Source: Aestuariimicrobium sp. p3-SID1156 (GTDB lineage Bacteria; Actinomycetota; Actinomycetes; Propionibacteriales; Propionibacteriaceae). Taken from it: a DNA stretch of 64,000 bases. The stretch spans positions 1 through 64,000 of the forward strand of contig NZ_JALXXB010000011.1 of NCBI RefSeq assembly GCF_025144225.1. The letters are read 5' to 3'. Below are positions 41,616 to 55,664 of this stretch, piece after piece (position 1 is the first letter of the stretch; the number at the start of each line of letters is the position of its first letter). A model generated the notes under the pieces. The model searched no databases. It had not been told where the DNA came from and saw only the letters and a program-made list of their open reading frames with translations. The position numbers and the translations under genes were made by a program.

Positions 41616-41644
41616 TTGGTTGGTTGGTTCCCGTCGCGTACAGT
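41616..41644 (+). promoter_or_regulatory. rplJL promoter
   Basis: TTGGTT (41616-41621), 17 bp, TACAGT (41639-41644). The start near 41651 gives a leader of about 190 nt. Confidence 0.7.
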
Positions 41645-41764
41645 TCGTCAGGTACCGAAGACCGCCGGTGAAGATTTCCGAAGGGCCGGGTCGGTGGAAA
41701 CACCGCTCGACCGCCTGCGCAGGTGACACGAGGAAGACTTGAGCACGCTCACGTGCTGATGGAT

Positions 41765-41794
41765 GCCCCGCGCCACATGCGCCGGGGCTTTTTT
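41765..41794 (+). terminator. Attenuator-like terminator in the rplJ leader
   Basis: GCCCCGCGC and GCGCCGGGGC (one bulge) are followed by six T. It lies between the promoter and rplJ, so it must be read through or prevented when L10 is needed. The preceding leader (41651-41760) contains several possible pairings, as expected of an L10 leader. Confidence 0.75.
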
Positions 41795-41840
41795 CATGCC
41801 GGTCTTGGGAACACCATCCAAGAAGTGGGAAGGAGACCCA

Positions 41841-42497
41841 ATGGCGAGGCCTGACAAGGTAGCTGCGGTCGAGGAGCTGAAGGAGAAGTTCACCAGCTCC
41901 AATGCCGTCGTGCTGACCGAGTACCGCGGACTCACCGTGGCGTCGCTGAAGGACCTTCGTCGGTCCCTCGGCGAGGACGCCACCTACGCCGTTGCGAAGA
42001 ACACTCTGACCCTGATCGCCGCCAAGGATGCGGGCATCGAGGGGCTGGACGACCAGCTCACCGGCCCCACCGCGCTCACCTTCATCTCCGGTGACGTGGC
42101 CACGGTTGCCAAGGGCCTGCGTGATTTCGCAAAGGCCAACCCGCTTCTGGTCATCAAGGGCGGTGTCATGGACGGTCGTGTCCTGGACGCCGACGAGGTC
42201 AAGAAGCTGGCCAACCTCGAGTCGCGCGAGACCCTTCTCGCCAAGCTCGCCGGTGGCATGCAGGCCAACCTGCAGAAGGCTGTCTTCCTGCTCGCAGCTC
42301 CGCTCTCCCAGGCCGCTCGCGCCCTGGGCGCCCTGGAGACTGCCGCCCAGGCAGACCCCTCGGTCATCGGAGGCGCCGGTCAGGCTGCCCCCGCTGACGC
42401 TCCCGCTGATGCCCAGGAGCCTGGCAGCGACGCTGCCGACACCGCCGCAGCCGCGGCACCCAGTGAAGATGCCGCTGGCGCGGCTGAAACCGAGTAA
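41841..42497 (+). CDS. rplJ: 50S ribosomal protein L10
   Basis: A 218-residue L10, long at its C terminus. [15 protein letters not shown] and [17 protein letters not shown] form the rRNA-binding domain, and [10 protein letters not shown] is typical. The C-terminal helix that carries L7/L12 dimers is followed by an Ala/Asp-rich tail. GGAAGGAG is well placed before the ATG at 41841. L10 with L12 probably also represses its own mRNA through the leader. Confidence 0.96.
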   Translation: MARPDKVAAVEELKEKFTSSNAVVLTEYRGLTVASLKDLRRSLGEDATYAVAKNTLTLIAAKDAGIEGLDDQLTGPTALTFISGDVATVAKGLRDFAKANPLLVIKGGVMDGRVLDADEVKKLANLESRETLLAKLAGGMQANLQKAVFLLAAPLSQAARALGALETAAQADPSVIGGAGQAAPADAPADAQEPGSDAADTAAAAAPSEDAAGAAETE

Positions 42498-42512
42498 GGA
42501 AGGACGCCAATC

Positions 42513-42914
42513 ATGGCCAAGCTCACCAACGAAGAGCTGCTCGACGCTTTCAAGGAAATGACCCTCATCGAACTCTCCGAGTTCGTCAAGCAGTTCGAGG
42601 ACACCTTCGGTGTCACCGCTGCCGCCCCCGTGGCCGTCGCTGCCGCTGGTGCTCCTGCTGCCGGCGGTGCCGGTGGCGACGACGCCGGTGCTGAGGAGGC
42701 CTCCGACGAGGTCGACGTGATCCTCGAGTCCGCTGGCGACAAGAAGATCCAGGTCATCAAGGAGGTGCGCGCCCTCACCAGCCTGGGCCTGAAGGAGGCC
42801 AAGGACCTGGTCGAGGCCGCTCCCAAGCCGATCCTGGAGAAGGTCAAGAAGGACGCCGCCGACAAGGCCAAGGAGCAGCTCGAGGCTGCTGGCGCCACCG
42901 TCTCGTTCAAGTGA
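42513..42914 (+). CDS. rplL: 50S ribosomal protein L7/L12
   Basis: A 133-residue L7/L12: an N-terminal dimerisation helix ([17 protein letters not shown]), an Ala/Gly hinge, and the C-terminal factor-binding domain with [24 protein letters not shown]. It recruits translation GTPases. It follows rplJ by 15 nt. Confidence 0.97.
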   Translation: MAKLTNEELLDAFKEMTLIELSEFVKQFEDTFGVTAAAPVAVAAAGAPAAGGAGGDDAGAEEASDEVDVILESAGDKKIQVIKEVRALTSLGLKEAKDLVEAAPKPILEKVKKDAADKAKEQLEAAGATVSFK

Positions 42915-42954
42915 TCCCTGCTTGAACTGACGGGTCGACAGACCTGACACCTCA

Positions 42955-42984
42955 GTGGGCGGTTCCCTTCGGGGAGCCGCCCAC
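42955..42984 (+). terminator. Hairpin after rplL
   Basis: A 13-bp stem with a TTCG loop, one G-U pair and no T-run. It may reduce read-through into rpoB or be processed; rpoB has its own promoter downstream. Confidence 0.6.
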
Positions 42985-43115
42985 GTGTCATGTCCCGGCG
43001 TCCGGACGTGTGACCCCGCGACGCCGCCGGCCAACACGCACTCTCCACCCCGGCAGAACCGGCGTGGCGAGTTGCCGAGGCGCCCGCACGGGGCGAAAAT
43101 AGTAGGCCGCCGGAC

Positions 43116-43144
43116 TTGCACCGTGGCAGGCCTTGGCGTAGTGT
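43116..43144 (+). promoter_or_regulatory. rpoB promoter
   Basis: TTGCAC (43116-43121), 17 bp, TAGTGT (43139-43144). The leader of about 100 nt contains the hairpin CCCGTGT-CTTG-ACACGGG at 43171-43188. Confidence 0.8.
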
Positions 43145-43251
43145 GATCTCTTGCCCCATTGCTGGATCGTCCCGTGTCTTGACACGGGCCCTTCGGCATG
43201 CACGCATCCCGTGCAGATCTCGCGTTTTGTAGTTCTCGGAAGGAACGCATC

Positions 43252-46200
43252 TTGGCCGCCTCGCGCACTGCGTCGAAGAACACCAACGTCATCTCTGAGA
43301 GCGGACGAATCTCCTTTGCCAAGATCGCCGAACCCATCCAGGTTCCCGATCTTCTTGAGGTCCAGACCGCCTCGTTCGACTGGCTCATTGGAAACGATGT
43401 CTGGAAGGCGAGGGTCGAGGAGGCCCTGGCCGAAGGACGCACCGATATCAACCCGAAGTCCGGGCTGGAGGAGATCTTCGAGGAGATCTCCCCGATCACC
43501 GACCTCGCCGACACCATGTCGCTGACCCTGCGCGACCACCGGTTCGAGGAGCCCAAGCACACCATCGAGGAGTGCAAGGACCGAGACGTCACCTACGCCG
43601 CTCCGCTGTTCGTCACCGCTGAGTTCATGAGCGACATCGACGGCGTCATCAAGTCCCAGACCGTGTTCATCGGCGATTTCCCGCTGATGACCCCCGAGGG
43701 CACCTTCATCATCAACGGCACCGAGCGTGTCGTTGTGTCCCAGCTGGTCCGTTCGCCCGGCGTCTACTTCGAGCAGACCCCCGACAAGACCTCCGACAAG
43801 GACCTGTTCACCGCCAAGATCATCCCCTCCCGCGGCGCCTGGCTGGAGTTCGAGGTGGACAAGCGCGACCTCGTCGGCGTCCGCCTCGACCGCAAGCGCA
43901 AGCAGAACGTGACCGTCCTGCTGCAGGCCCTGGGCTGGAGCCGTGACCGCATCACCGAGGAGTTCGGCCAGTACGAGTCGATGCGCCAGACCCTCGAGAA
44001 GGACAACATCAAGTCCCAGGACGAGGCCCTGCTCGACATCTACCGCAAGCTGCGCCCGGGTGAGCCCCCGGCACGTGACGCCGCCCAGATCCTGCTGGAC
44101 AACTACTACTTCAACCCCAAGCGCTACGACATGGCCAAGGTCGGACGCTACAAGGTGAACAAGAAGCTCGGTCTTGACCTGCCCTTCGACCAGCAGGTGC
44201 TGACCGAGGAGGACATCGTCGCCACCATCCACTACGTGTGCGCGCTGCACGAGGGCAAGGAGACCCTCGAGAACGGTGCCATCGTGGAGGCCGACGACAT
44301 CGACCACTTCGGCAACCGTCGCCTGCGCACCGTGGGTGAGCTGATCCAGAACCAGCTGCGCACCGGCCTGGGACGCATGGAGCGTGTGGTCCGCGACCGC
44401 ATGACCACCCAGGACATCGAGGCGATCGCCCCGCAGACCCTGATCAACATCCGTCCGGTGACCGCTGCGCTGAAGGAGTTCTTCGGCACCTCGCAGCTGT
44501 CGCAGTTCATGGATCAGAACAACCCGCTGGCCGGCCTGACCCACAAGCGTCGTCTCTCGGCGCTGGGCCCCGGCGGTCTGTCCCGTGACCGCGCCGGTAT
44601 GGAGGTCCGTGACGTCCACCCGTCGCACTACGGCCGCATGTGCCCCATCGAGACCCCTGAAGGCCCCAACATCGGCCTGATCGGTTCGCTGGCCTCCTTC
44701 GCCCGCGTGAACGCCTTCGGCTTCATCGAGACCCCCTACCGCAAGGTTGTGGGTGGCCGCGTCACCGACCAGATCGACTACCTCACCGCCGACGAGGAGG
44801 ACCGCTACGTCATCGCGCAGGCGAATGCCGCCGTTGACGAGGAGGGCAACCTGGTCGAAGAGCGCGTCCTGGTGCGCATCAAGCACGGTGACGTCGATTC
44901 GGTGCTCCCTGACGAGGTCGAGTACATGGACGTGTCCCCGCGCCAGATGGTGTCGGTGGCCACCGCCCTGATTCCCTTCCTCGAGCACGACGACGCCTCG
45001 CGAGCACTCATGGGTGCCAACATGCAGCGCCAGGCCGTTCCGCTGCTGCGCAGCGAGGCCCCGCTGGTCGGCACCGGCATGGAGTACCGCGCCGCGACCG
45101 ACGTCGGCGACGTCACCCTGGCCGCCAAGGCCGGCGAGGTCGTCTCCGTCTCGGCCGACCTGATCGAGGTCAGCAACGACGATGGCACCACCACCGTGTA
45201 CAAGCTGCGCAAGTTCGAGCGCTCGAATGCGGGCACGTGCACCAACCAGCGCCCGCTGGTGGAGCCGGGACAGCGCGTCGAGGTCCGCACCCCGCTGGCC
45301 GACGGTCCCTGCACCGACGGCGGCGAGATGGCCCTCGGCCGCAACCTCCTGGTCGCCTTCATGCCCTGGGAGGGCCACAACTACGAGGACGCGATCATCC
45401 TCTCCCAGCGTCTCGTGCAGGACGACGTGCTCACCTCGATCCACATCGAGGAGCACGAGGTCGACGCTCGTGACACCAAGCTGGGGCCGGAGGAGATCAC
45501 CCGCGACATCCCCAATGTGAACGAGGACATGCTCGCCGACCTGGATGAGCGTGGCATCGTGCGCATCGGTGCCGAGGTTGGCGCTGGCGACATCCTCGTC
45601 GGCAAGGTCACCCCCAAGGGCGAGACCGAGCTGACCCCCGAGGAGCGCCTGCTGCGTGCCATCTTCGGTGAGAAGGCCCGCGAGGTCCGCGACACCTCGA
45701 TGAAGGTGCCCCACGGCGAGACCGGCACCGTCATCGGCGTCCGCGTCTTCGACCGCGAGGAGGGCGACGAGCTGGCCCCCGGCGTCAACCAGATGGTCCG
45801 CGTGTACGTGGCTCAGAAGCGCAAGATCTCCGACGGTGACAAGCTCGCCGGCCGTCACGGCAACAAGGGCGTCATCTCCAAGATCCTGCCGGTGGAGGAC
45901 ATGCCCTTCCTGGAGGACGGCACCCCGGTCGACATCGTGCTGAACCCGCTCGGTGTTCCCTCGCGCATGAACGTGGGCCAGGTACTGGAGAACCACCTTG
46001 GCTGGATCGCCAAGACCGGCTGGGATGTCGATGGCGTCCAGGAGGCCTGGGCCGAGCGCCTGCGCGACGTCGGTCTCGGCCATGTGGACGCCGACTCGCG
46101 TTTGGCGACCCCGGTCTTCGACGGCGCGGAGGAGGAGGAGATCACCGGTCTGCTCGCCAACACCCTGCCGACCCGCGATGGGGACCGCCTCATCGACAGG

Positions 46201-46728
46201 GACGGCAAGGCACGGCTGTTCGACGGTCGCTCCGGCGAGCCGTACCCCGAGCGCATCGGCGTGGGCTACATGTACATGCTGAAGCTGCACCACCTGGTCG
46301 ACGACAAGATCCACGCCCGTTCGACCGGTCCGTACTCGATGATCACCCAGCAGCCGCTCGGTGGCAAGGCGCAGTTCGGTGGCCAGCGCTTCGGTGAGAT
46401 GGAGGTGTGGGCACTGGAGGCCTACGGCGCCGCCTGGGCCCTGCAGGAGCTGCTCACCATCAAGTCCGATGACGTCCCCGGGCGCGTCAAGGTCTACGAG
46501 GCGATCGTCAAGGGCGAGAACATCCCTGAGCCGGGCATCCCGGAGTCGTTCAAGGTTCTGGTCAAGGAGATGAAGTCGCTGTGCCTGAACGTGGAGGTCC
46601 TCTCCAGTGACGGCACCGTGGTCGAGCTTCGTGACTCCGAGGACGACTTCCGCTCGGCCGAGGACTTCGGCATCGACCTGTCCCGCCGTCCTGGCAGCGA
46701 CTCGTTCGCTGTCGTCGACGAAGTCTGA
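43252..46728 (+). CDS. rpoB: RNA polymerase beta subunit
   Basis: A 1,158-residue beta subunit of the short actinobacterial type. The TTG start at 43252 (AASRTASKN) follows GGAAGGAAC and matches the usual TTG or similar starts of actinobacterial rpoB; the frame before it lacks homology. The rifampicin region reads [23 protein letters not shown]; key residues Asp, His, Ser ([13 protein letters not shown]) are those of sensitive strains, but Ala replaces the common Ser in NNPLS. The catalytic-core regions [18 protein letters not shown] and [24 protein letters not shown] are intact. Confidence 0.98.
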   Translation: MAASRTASKNTNVISESGRISFAKIAEPIQVPDLLEVQTASFDWLIGNDVWKARVEEALAEGRTDINPKSGLEEIFEEISPITDLADTMSLTLRDHRFEEPKHTIEECKDRDVTYAAPLFVTAEFMSDIDGVIKSQTVFIGDFPLMTPEGTFIINGTERVVVSQLVRSPGVYFEQTPDKTSDKDLFTAKIIPSRGAWLEFEVDKRDLVGVRLDRKRKQNVTVLLQALGWSRDRITEEFGQYESMRQTLEKDNIKSQDEALLDIYRKLRPGEPPARDAAQILLDNYYFNPKRYDMAKVGRYKVNKKLGLDLPFDQQVLTEEDIVATIHYVCALHEGKETLENGAIVEADDIDHFGNRRLRTVGELIQNQLRTGLGRMERVVRDRMTTQDIEAIAPQTLINIRPVTAALKEFFGTSQLSQFMDQNNPLAGLTHKRRLSALGPGGLSRDRAGMEVRDVHPSHYGRMCPIETPEGPNIGLIGSLASFARVNAFGFIETPYRKVVGGRVTDQIDYLTADEEDRYVIAQANAAVDEEGNLVEERVLVRIKHGDVDSVLPDEVEYMDVSPRQMVSVATALIPFLEHDDASRALMGANMQRQAVPLLRSEAPLVGTGMEYRAATDVGDVTLAAKAGEVVSVSADLIEVSNDDGTTTVYKLRKFERSNAGTCTNQRPLVEPGQRVEVRTPLADGPCTDGGEMALGRNLLVAFMPWEGHNYEDAIILSQRLVQDDVLTSIHIEEHEVDARDTKLGPEEITRDIPNVNEDMLADLDERGIVRIGAEVGAGDILVGKVTPKGETELTPEERLLRAIFGEKAREVRDTSMKVPHGETGTVIGVRVFDREEGDELAPGVNQMVRVYVAQKRKISDGDKLAGRHGNKGVISKILPVEDMPFLEDGTPVDIVLNPLGVPSRMNVGQVLENHLGWIAKTGWDVDGVQEAWAERLRDVGLGHVDADSRLATPVFDGAEEEEITGLLANTLPTRDGDRLIDRDGKARLFDGRSGEPYPERIGVGYMYMLKLHHLVDDKIHARSTGPYSMITQQPLGGKAQFGGQRFGEMEVWALEAYGAAWALQELLTIKSDDVPGRVKVYEAIVKGENIPEPGIPESFKVLVKEMKSLCLNVEVLSSDGTVVELRDSEDDFRSAEDFGIDLSRRPGSDSFAVVDEV

Positions 46729-46736
46729 GTTCTTCT

Positions 46737-46783
46737 CGGACGCCTGCGGCGAATTGCTGGAAACAGTTCGCTGCGGGCGTCCG
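46737..46783 (+). other. 20-bp hairpin in the rpoB-rpoC spacer
   Basis: 46737-46756 pairs fully with 46764-46783 around a CTGGAAA loop; three of the 20 pairs are G-U. It begins 9 nt after the rpoB stop and has no T-run. A long, uninterrupted duplex like this suits an RNase III site. Confidence 0.7.
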
Positions 46784-46875
46784 GACCCAGACCCCGAAAC
46801 CCAGACGATCGTCACCCGGGGAGAGGCTGAGACCCTCCCCACCACCACCTGCACCACAGGGGAAAGAGAAGCAAC

Positions 46876-50766
<3,891 letters not shown>

Positions 50767-50782
50767 ACGTTCTGATGTGATG

Positions 50783-50811
50783 ACTGGCCGTCCCCTCGGG
50801 GGGCGGCCAGT
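50783..50811 (+). terminator. Terminator of rpoBC
   Basis: ACTGGCCGTCCCC and GGGGCGGCCAGT form a 12-bp stem with a short TCGG loop 17 nt beyond the rpoC stop; the tail TGTCGTT is weakly T-rich. Confidence 0.65.
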
Positions 50812-50843
50812 TGTCGTTGGTGGGGCGCTGGGGGTGGTCGCCG

Positions 50844-51029
50844 CGGAACTCTTCGCCCGAGTGCGAAAGTTTCCGGCTGGTCTGTGCATGTGACCGGACT
50901 CTTCTGCCATCGGGCGAAAGTTTCCGGTCGGTTTGTCCCGGAACCCGGACTCTTCCGCCCCCGTGCGGAAGTTTCCGGTGCCTTGGCCGAGGGAGCCCGA
51001 CTCTTCTGCTCCCGTGCGAAAGTTTCCGG
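50844..51029 (+). repeat. Four-unit palindromic repeat array, left of the DUF559 gene
   Basis: Four copies of a 30-33-nt unit related to CGGAACTCTTCGC / GCGAAAGTTTCCGG, starting at about 50844, 50894, 50945 and 50996 (spacing 50-51 bp). Each unit is an imperfect hairpin, and the 20-21-nt stretches between units differ from one another. Confidence 0.85.
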
Positions 51030-51042
51030 CGCCAGGTTCCCT

Positions 51043-51885
51043 TCATGCCACCTGCGCCAGCCATCCGGCGTCCAGGCGTGGGGCGGGACCACGCCAGCCG
51101 TTCGTCCTCAGCGCCTGGTGGACTCGCAGCACGAGCGCGGCCGGCTCCCGCAGGCTGGCAGCGGTCACCCGGATCACCGTCCACCCCATCGCCTCCAGCT
51201 GCTCGTAGCGGTGGATGTCCTTCTCCCATTGCTGGGCATTGGTCAGGTGCTGTTGTCCCTCGTACTCCACGATCACCTTGTGCTCCACCCAGGCCATGTC
51301 TACACGAGCAAGGAACTTCCCATCGGGTCCCTTGATCTCGTGCTGCAGGGCCGGGCTGGGCAGGCCGGAGCTGACCAATACCATCCGCGTCCGGGACTCC
51401 TGCCAACTCGCGGCGCCGGAATGGGCGAACTGCCATGCATCGCTGCGCGCCGACTGCAGTTCCGCCAGCTCGCGCTCAGAAAGTTCCTCACGTCGCAGCA
51501 GGTCATCCAGGACGCACACCTCCTCGACGAGGCCGAGTTCGGCATCAGCGATCGCTTGCGCGATGGACGCGATCCCACCGGGCGAGTTCCGCTTCACTCG
51601 GATCGTGCGAATCCCGGCCCTTTCGACTCGTGACTCGGTGGCGAGGGTGATGGGGGAGTCCTGCCCGAGCGGGACGCCCCTCAGGCGCAGAGCGGTGACC
51701 CCGGTGACCATCGCGTCCGGATAGAGCAGCCGAGCACCTTCAACCAGGACGCCCAGACTGGGCAGCACGTCCCTCTCCACGAACACTCCATAGAAGAGTC
51801 GTCGATACTTCGGACCGTACAGCTGGTGCTTGGTGATCCCGGCCTGGGCGGCCATCGCGCGAGTCATGGGTGGCATGTGGCCCAT
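51043..51885 (-). CDS. DUF559-type (Vsr-like) putative nuclease
   Basis: A 280-residue protein. The N-terminal part (ITKHQLYGPKYRRLFYGVFVE) resembles the AbiEi-like winged helix that precedes many actinobacterial DUF559 domains. The C-terminal 100 residues have the Vsr/PD-(D/E)XK pattern: RVDMAWVEHKVIVEYEGQQH (Asp, Glu and His), then RYEQLEAMGWTVIRVTA. By fold it could be a nicking endonuclease, but genes like this are abundant and unexplained. GGAGG lies just before the ATG at 51885; ATGs at 51876 and 51867 are alternatives. The gene is flanked on both sides by the repeat arrays and sits between rpoC and rpsL, facing rpoC. Confidence 0.75.
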   Translation of the reverse strand: MGHMPPMTRAMAAQAGITKHQLYGPKYRRLFYGVFVERDVLPSLGVLVEGARLLYPDAMVTGVTALRLRGVPLGQDSPITLATESRVERAGIRTIRVKRNSPGGIASIAQAIADAELGLVEEVCVLDDLLRREELSERELAELQSARSDAWQFAHSGAASWQESRTRMVLVSSGLPSPALQHEIKGPDGKFLARVDMAWVEHKVIVEYEGQQHLTNAQQWEKDIHRYEQLEAMGWTVIRVTAASLREPAALVLRVHQALRTNGWRGPAPRLDAGWLAQVA

Positions 51886-51997
51886 GCTGCCTCCGAGGGG
51901 ACGCCCCAGGGCAGGGGCTGTGGATAACTCTGCCCCTGGAGGCGACCTGGGCGCCCCCTGTGGACAGCGCTCGCTGCCCGGCCCCCCCACAGGCCAA

Positions 51998-52080
51998 CGG
52001 AAACTTCCGCACAGCGGCGAGACATTCCGCCGCCTGGGCCCGAAGGACCGGAAACTGTCGCCAGAGAGCGAAATGTTCCG
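51998..52080 (-). repeat. Two-unit palindromic repeat array, right of the DUF559 gene
   Basis: Two units at 51998 and 52049, again 51 bp apart, in the opposite orientation to the left array (CGGAAACTTCCGC, CGGAAACTGTCGC). Each matches the left-array consensus at about 24 of 32 positions. The rest of the 525-nt gap 51886-52410 holds the rpsL promoter and leader. Confidence 0.8.
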
Positions 52081-52153
52081 TGCGGCGGGCTCAGGGCGTC
52101 CAATGTGGGAGGGTGGCGACCGTCGGTGGACAGATCGCCTGAAGCGACCGCAT

Positions 52154-52183
52154 TTTGCCCTCTGTGCAGCCGTGAACTAGTCT
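52154..52183 (+). promoter_or_regulatory. rpsL promoter
   Basis: TTTGCC (52154-52159), 18 bp, TAGTCT (52178-52183). The start near 52190 gives a long leader of about 220 nt. Confidence 0.6.
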
Positions 52184-52370
52184 TGACCAGTGTGCTCGGA
52201 GTTGCCCGAGCAGCAGTGCGTGCCCTGGCATGCTCGCGGCCCCCACGTTGCAGGGGATGGCCCGGGATGTGCGGAGTGCTCGCACGGCGTGTTCAGCGTC
52301 CACGACTGACGGGTAAACGGTGGCCCTCGTCGGGGATCAGAACGCGCACAGCCAGGGAATTCAATCCTCA

Positions 52371-52388
52371 TGAGGGGCCCTCCCCTCA
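52371..52388 (+). promoter_or_regulatory. Hairpin before the rpsL ribosome-binding region
   Basis: TGAGGGG-CCCT-CCCCTCA, a perfect 7-bp stem 22 nt before the GTG start. It could influence rpsL translation. Confidence 0.45.
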
Positions 52389-52410
52389 GAAACGAAAGAG
52401 ATACCAGCCG

Positions 52411-52782
52411 GTGCCTACCATCCAGCAGCTGGTCCGCAAGGGCCGCACTGACAAGGTCAGCAAGAGCAAGTCCGCTGCGCTGAAGGGTTCGCCCCAGCGC
52501 CGCGGGGTGTGCACGCGTGTGTACACCACCACCCCCAAGAAGCCGAACTCGGCCCTGCGCAAGGTTGCCCGTGTGCGCCTTTCCTCGGGTATCGAGGTCA
52601 CCGCCTACATCCCCGGTGTGGGTCACAACCTGCAGGAGCACTCGATGGTGCTCGTGCGTGGCGGTCGTGTGCGCGACCTGCCGGGTGTCCGTTACAAGAT
52701 TGTCCGCGGCGCTCTCGACACCCAGGGTGTCAAGAATCGCAAGCAGGCCCGCAGCCGCTACGGCGCGAAGAAGGAGAAGTAA
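52411..52782 (+). CDS. rpsL: 30S ribosomal protein S12 with Arg88
   Basis: A 123-residue S12, start GTG at 52411. [11 protein letters not shown], the conserved loop [13 protein letters not shown] with Lys43, and [12 protein letters not shown] are seen. In most bacteria position 88 (M. tuberculosis numbering) is Lys in GGRVKDLPGVRY; here codon 88 is CGC, Arg. K88R is a well known streptomycin-resistance change. It is followed by rpsG with a TAATG overlap. Confidence 0.97.
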   Translation: MPTIQQLVRKGRTDKVSKSKSAALKGSPQRRGVCTRVYTTTPKKPNSALRKVARVRLSSGIEVTAYIPGVGHNLQEHSMVLVRGGRVRDLPGVRYKIVRGALDTQGVKNRKQARSRYGAKKEK

Positions 52783-53252
52783 TGCCTCGCAAGGGTCCGG
52801 CGCCGAAGCGCCCGGTCATGGTCGATCCGGTCTACGGCTCGCCCCTCGTTTCCCAACTCGTGAGCAAGATCCTTGTCGACGGCAAGAAGTCCGTTGCCCA
52901 GGACATCGTCTACACCGCCATGGAGGGCACCCGCGCCAAGACCGGCGTTGACCCCGTCCAGACGCTGAAGAAGGCCCTCGACAACATCAAGCCTTCGCTC
53001 GAGGTCAAGTCCCGCCGCGTGGGTGGCGCCACCTACCAGGTCCCGATCGAGGTGAAGCCGGCTCGCGCGACCACCTTGTCGATGCGCTGGTTGGTCACCT
53101 TCGCCCGCGCCCGTCGCGAGAAGACCATGGCCGAGCGCCTCATGAACGAGATCCTGGACGCCTCCAACGGCCTGGGTGCGTCGGTCAAGCGCCGCGAGGA
53201 CACCCACAAGATGGCTGAGGCCAACCGCGCCTTCGCCCACTACCGCTGGTGA
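52782..53252 (+). CDS. rpsG: 30S ribosomal protein S7
   Basis: A 156-residue S7 with [34 protein letters not shown] and the C-terminal [11 protein letters not shown]. It nucleates the 30S head and binds the 3' major domain of 16S rRNA. The ATG shares its A with the rpsL stop. Confidence 0.97.
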   Translation: MPRKGPAPKRPVMVDPVYGSPLVSQLVSKILVDGKKSVAQDIVYTAMEGTRAKTGVDPVQTLKKALDNIKPSLEVKSRRVGGATYQVPIEVKPARATTLSMRWLVTFARARREKTMAERLMNEILDASNGLGASVKRREDTHKMAEANRAFAHYRW

Positions 53253-53258
53253 CATCCC

Positions 53259-53303
53259 GCCCCCTCGTTCGGACGCCCGGAGTGGCCGACGAGGGGGCTT
53301 TTT
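53259..53303 (+). terminator. Rho-independent terminator after rpsG
   Basis: GCCCCCTCGT and CGAGGGGGC, extended by TCGG/CCGA, are followed by TTTTT. It separates rpsLG from fusA, which has its own promoter. Confidence 0.9.
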
Positions 53304-53373
53304 CGCGCTCCTTGCGCGTCCCCACTAGTCTCTGAACTGACTCTCCACCTACAAGATTTGAGGTAGCAGGCCA

Positions 53374-55476
53374 ATGGCCAAGACCACCGACCTGGGCAAG
53401 GTGCGCAACTTCGGCATCATGGCCCACATTGACGCGGGCAAGACCACCACCACCGAGCGCATCCTGTTCTACACCGGTATCAACTACAAGATCGGTGAGA
53501 CCCACGAGGGGTCGGCCACCATGGACTGGATGGAGCAGGAGCAGGAGCGTGGCATCACGATCACCTCCGCTGCCACCACCGCCTTCTGGAAGGACCACCA
53601 GCTCAACATCATCGACACCCCCGGGCACGTCGACTTCACCGTCGAGGTGGAGCGCAACCTGCGCGTGCTCGACGGTGCCGTGGCGGTGTTCGACGGTGTG
53701 GCCGGTGTCGAGCCGCAGTCCCAGACGGTGTGGCGCCAGGCCGACAAGTACGGCGTGCCCCGCATCTGCTACGTGAACAAGCTGGACCGTACCGGTGCGA
53801 GCTTCTCCTACGTGGTCAAGACCATCCGTGAGCGCCTCAAGGCCACCCCCCTGGTCATCCAGCTCCCGATCGGCGCCGAATCCGACTTCATCGGTGTCGT
53901 CGACCTGGTCGGCATGCGTGCCCTGACCTGGCGCGGTGAGACCAAGGTGGGCGAGGACTACGAGGTCGAGGAGATCCCCGCCGGCATGGCTGACGCCGCC
54001 GCCGAGGCCCGTGAGGAGCTGCTGACCCAGCTGGCCGACCTGGACGACGAGTTCGCCGAGCTGTACCTGGAGGACGAGGACGCGATCACCGTGGACCAGA
54101 TCCAGCACGCGATCCGTCGCGTCGTGCTGGCCAGCAAGGGCAACGCCGTGGTGTGTGGCACCTCGTTCAAGAACAAGGGCGTCCAGCCCCTGCTGGACGC
54201 AGTGATCGCCTACCTGCCCGCCCCCACCGACATCCCCGCCATCCAGGGCTTCAAGCCTGGTGATGAGTCGGTTGAGATCGAGCGCCACCCCAGCGATGAC
54301 GAGCCGCTGTCGGCCCTTGCCTTCAAGATCGCCGCTGACCCGCACCTGGGCAAGCTGACCTATGTGCGCGTCTACTCCGGCGTCCTGCAGGCCGGAACCC
54401 AGGTGCTCAACTCCGTCAAGGGCAAGAAGGAACGCATCGGCAAGATCTACCAGATGCACTCCAACAAGCGCGAAGAGAAGGAGTCCATGGGCGCCGGCAT
54501 GATCTGCGCGGTCATGGGGCTCAAGGACACCACCACCGGTGAGACCCTCTGCGATCCCGCCAACCCCGTCGTGCTGGAGTCGATGGACTTCCCGAACCCG
54601 GTGATCGAGCAGGCCATCGAGCCCAAGACCAAGTCCGACCAGGAGAAGCTGGGTGTCGCCATCCAGCGCCTGGCCGAGGAGGACCCGACCTTCCGCGTCC
54701 ACACCGACGAGGAGACCGGCCAGACCATCATCGCCGGCATGGGTGAGCTGCACCTCGACATCCTGATCGACCGCATGAAGCGCGAGTTCAACGTGGAGGC
54801 CAACATCGGCAAGCCCCAGGTGGCCTACCGCGAGACCCTGCGTCGCCCGGTCAGCAAGATCGAGTACACCCACAAGAAGCAGTCGGGTGGTTCGGGTCAG
54901 TACGGTCGCGTCATCATCGATCTGGAGCCGATGCCCGCGGGCCACGGCTACGAGTTCGTGAACGCCGTCACCGGTGGACGCATCCCCAAGGAGTACATCC
55001 CGGCCGTCGACGCCGGCATCAAGGACGCGATGACCAGCGGTGTGCTGGCCGGCTACCCGGTTGAGGATATCAAGGTCACCCTGCTCGATGGCGCCTACCA
55101 CGACGTCGACTCCTCCGAGCTCGCCTTCAAGATCGCCGGTTCGATGGTCTTCAAGGAAGCCGCGCGCAAGGCTGATCCTGCGCTGCTCGAGCCGATGATG
55201 GCCGTCGAGGTCACCACCCCCGAGGACTACCTGGGCACCGTCATCGGTGACCTGAACGGTCGTCGTGGCCAGATCCAGTCGATGGACGAGGAGCACGGCA
55301 ACCGCGTGGTCCGCGCCCTGGTCCCGCTGTCGGAGATGTTCGGCTACGTCGGTGACCTGCGCTCGAAGACCTCGGGTCAGGCCTCCTACTCGATGGAGTT
55401 CGACTCCTACAACGAGGTGCCGCGGAACGTCTCCGAGGAGATCGTCGCCAAGGCACGAGGCGGCGCCACCGAGTGA
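53374..55476 (+). CDS. fusA: Elongation factor G
   Basis: A 700-residue EF-G. The GTPase loops are [22 protein letters not shown] and NKLDR; the following domains have [27 protein letters not shown] and, in domain [18 protein letters not shown] at 53326 may be its -10 box. It drives translocation, and with RRF ribosome recycling. Confidence 0.98.
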   Translation: MAKTTDLGKVRNFGIMAHIDAGKTTTTERILFYTGINYKIGETHEGSATMDWMEQEQERGITITSAATTAFWKDHQLNIIDTPGHVDFTVEVERNLRVLDGAVAVFDGVAGVEPQSQTVWRQADKYGVPRICYVNKLDRTGASFSYVVKTIRERLKATPLVIQLPIGAESDFIGVVDLVGMRALTWRGETKVGEDYEVEEIPAGMADAAAEAREELLTQLADLDDEFAELYLEDEDAITVDQIQHAIRRVVLASKGNAVVCGTSFKNKGVQPLLDAVIAYLPAPTDIPAIQGFKPGDESVEIERHPSDDEPLSALAFKIAADPHLGKLTYVRVYSGVLQAGTQVLNSVKGKKERIGKIYQMHSNKREEKESMGAGMICAVMGLKDTTTGETLCDPANPVVLESMDFPNPVIEQAIEPKTKSDQEKLGVAIQRLAEEDPTFRVHTDEETGQTIIAGMGELHLDILIDRMKREFNVEANIGKPQVAYRETLRRPVSKIEYTHKKQSGGSGQYGRVIIDLEPMPAGHGYEFVNAVTGGRIPKEYIPAVDAGIKDAMTSGVLAGYPVEDIKVTLLDGAYHDVDSSELAFKIAGSMVFKEAARKADPALLEPMMAVEVTTPEDYLGTVIGDLNGRRGQIQSMDEEHGNRVVRALVPLSEMFGYVGDLRSKTSGQASYSMEFDSYNEVPRNVSEEIVAKARGGATE

Positions 55477-55544
55477 TCGGATGCCTGCGGCTTCTGTCCC
55501 GAGTACATCTCCGTGGGGCAGAGCTGCGCTGAGAGGCCGACAGA

Positions 55545-55576
55545 GGGCCGTTCCCCAGCGGGGGAGCGGCCCTTTT
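55545..55576 (+). terminator. Terminator after fusA
   Basis: GGGCCGTTCCCC and GGGGAGCGGCCC with an AGCG loop, then TTTT. Confidence 0.88.
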
Positions 55577-55664
55577 GCCTCCCCCTGACAGAATGGGCAG
55601 AGCACATCGGACGCAGCAGTGGGGCGTCCGACACGCCCGGATGCGCGGGTCGAACCGTACGGGT

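Noticed and set aside
50844..51029. CRISPR-like array: 30-nt repeats with 20-21-nt spacers
   Set aside because: Only four units, the repeats differ from each other at several positions, no cas genes are near, and a related pair occurs inverted on the other side of the gene. Palindromic repeat elements explain it better.
51918..51926. TGTGGATAA, a perfect DnaA box
   Set aside because: It is a single box without a cluster, AT-rich stretch or dnaA/dnaN genes, so it is not an origin.
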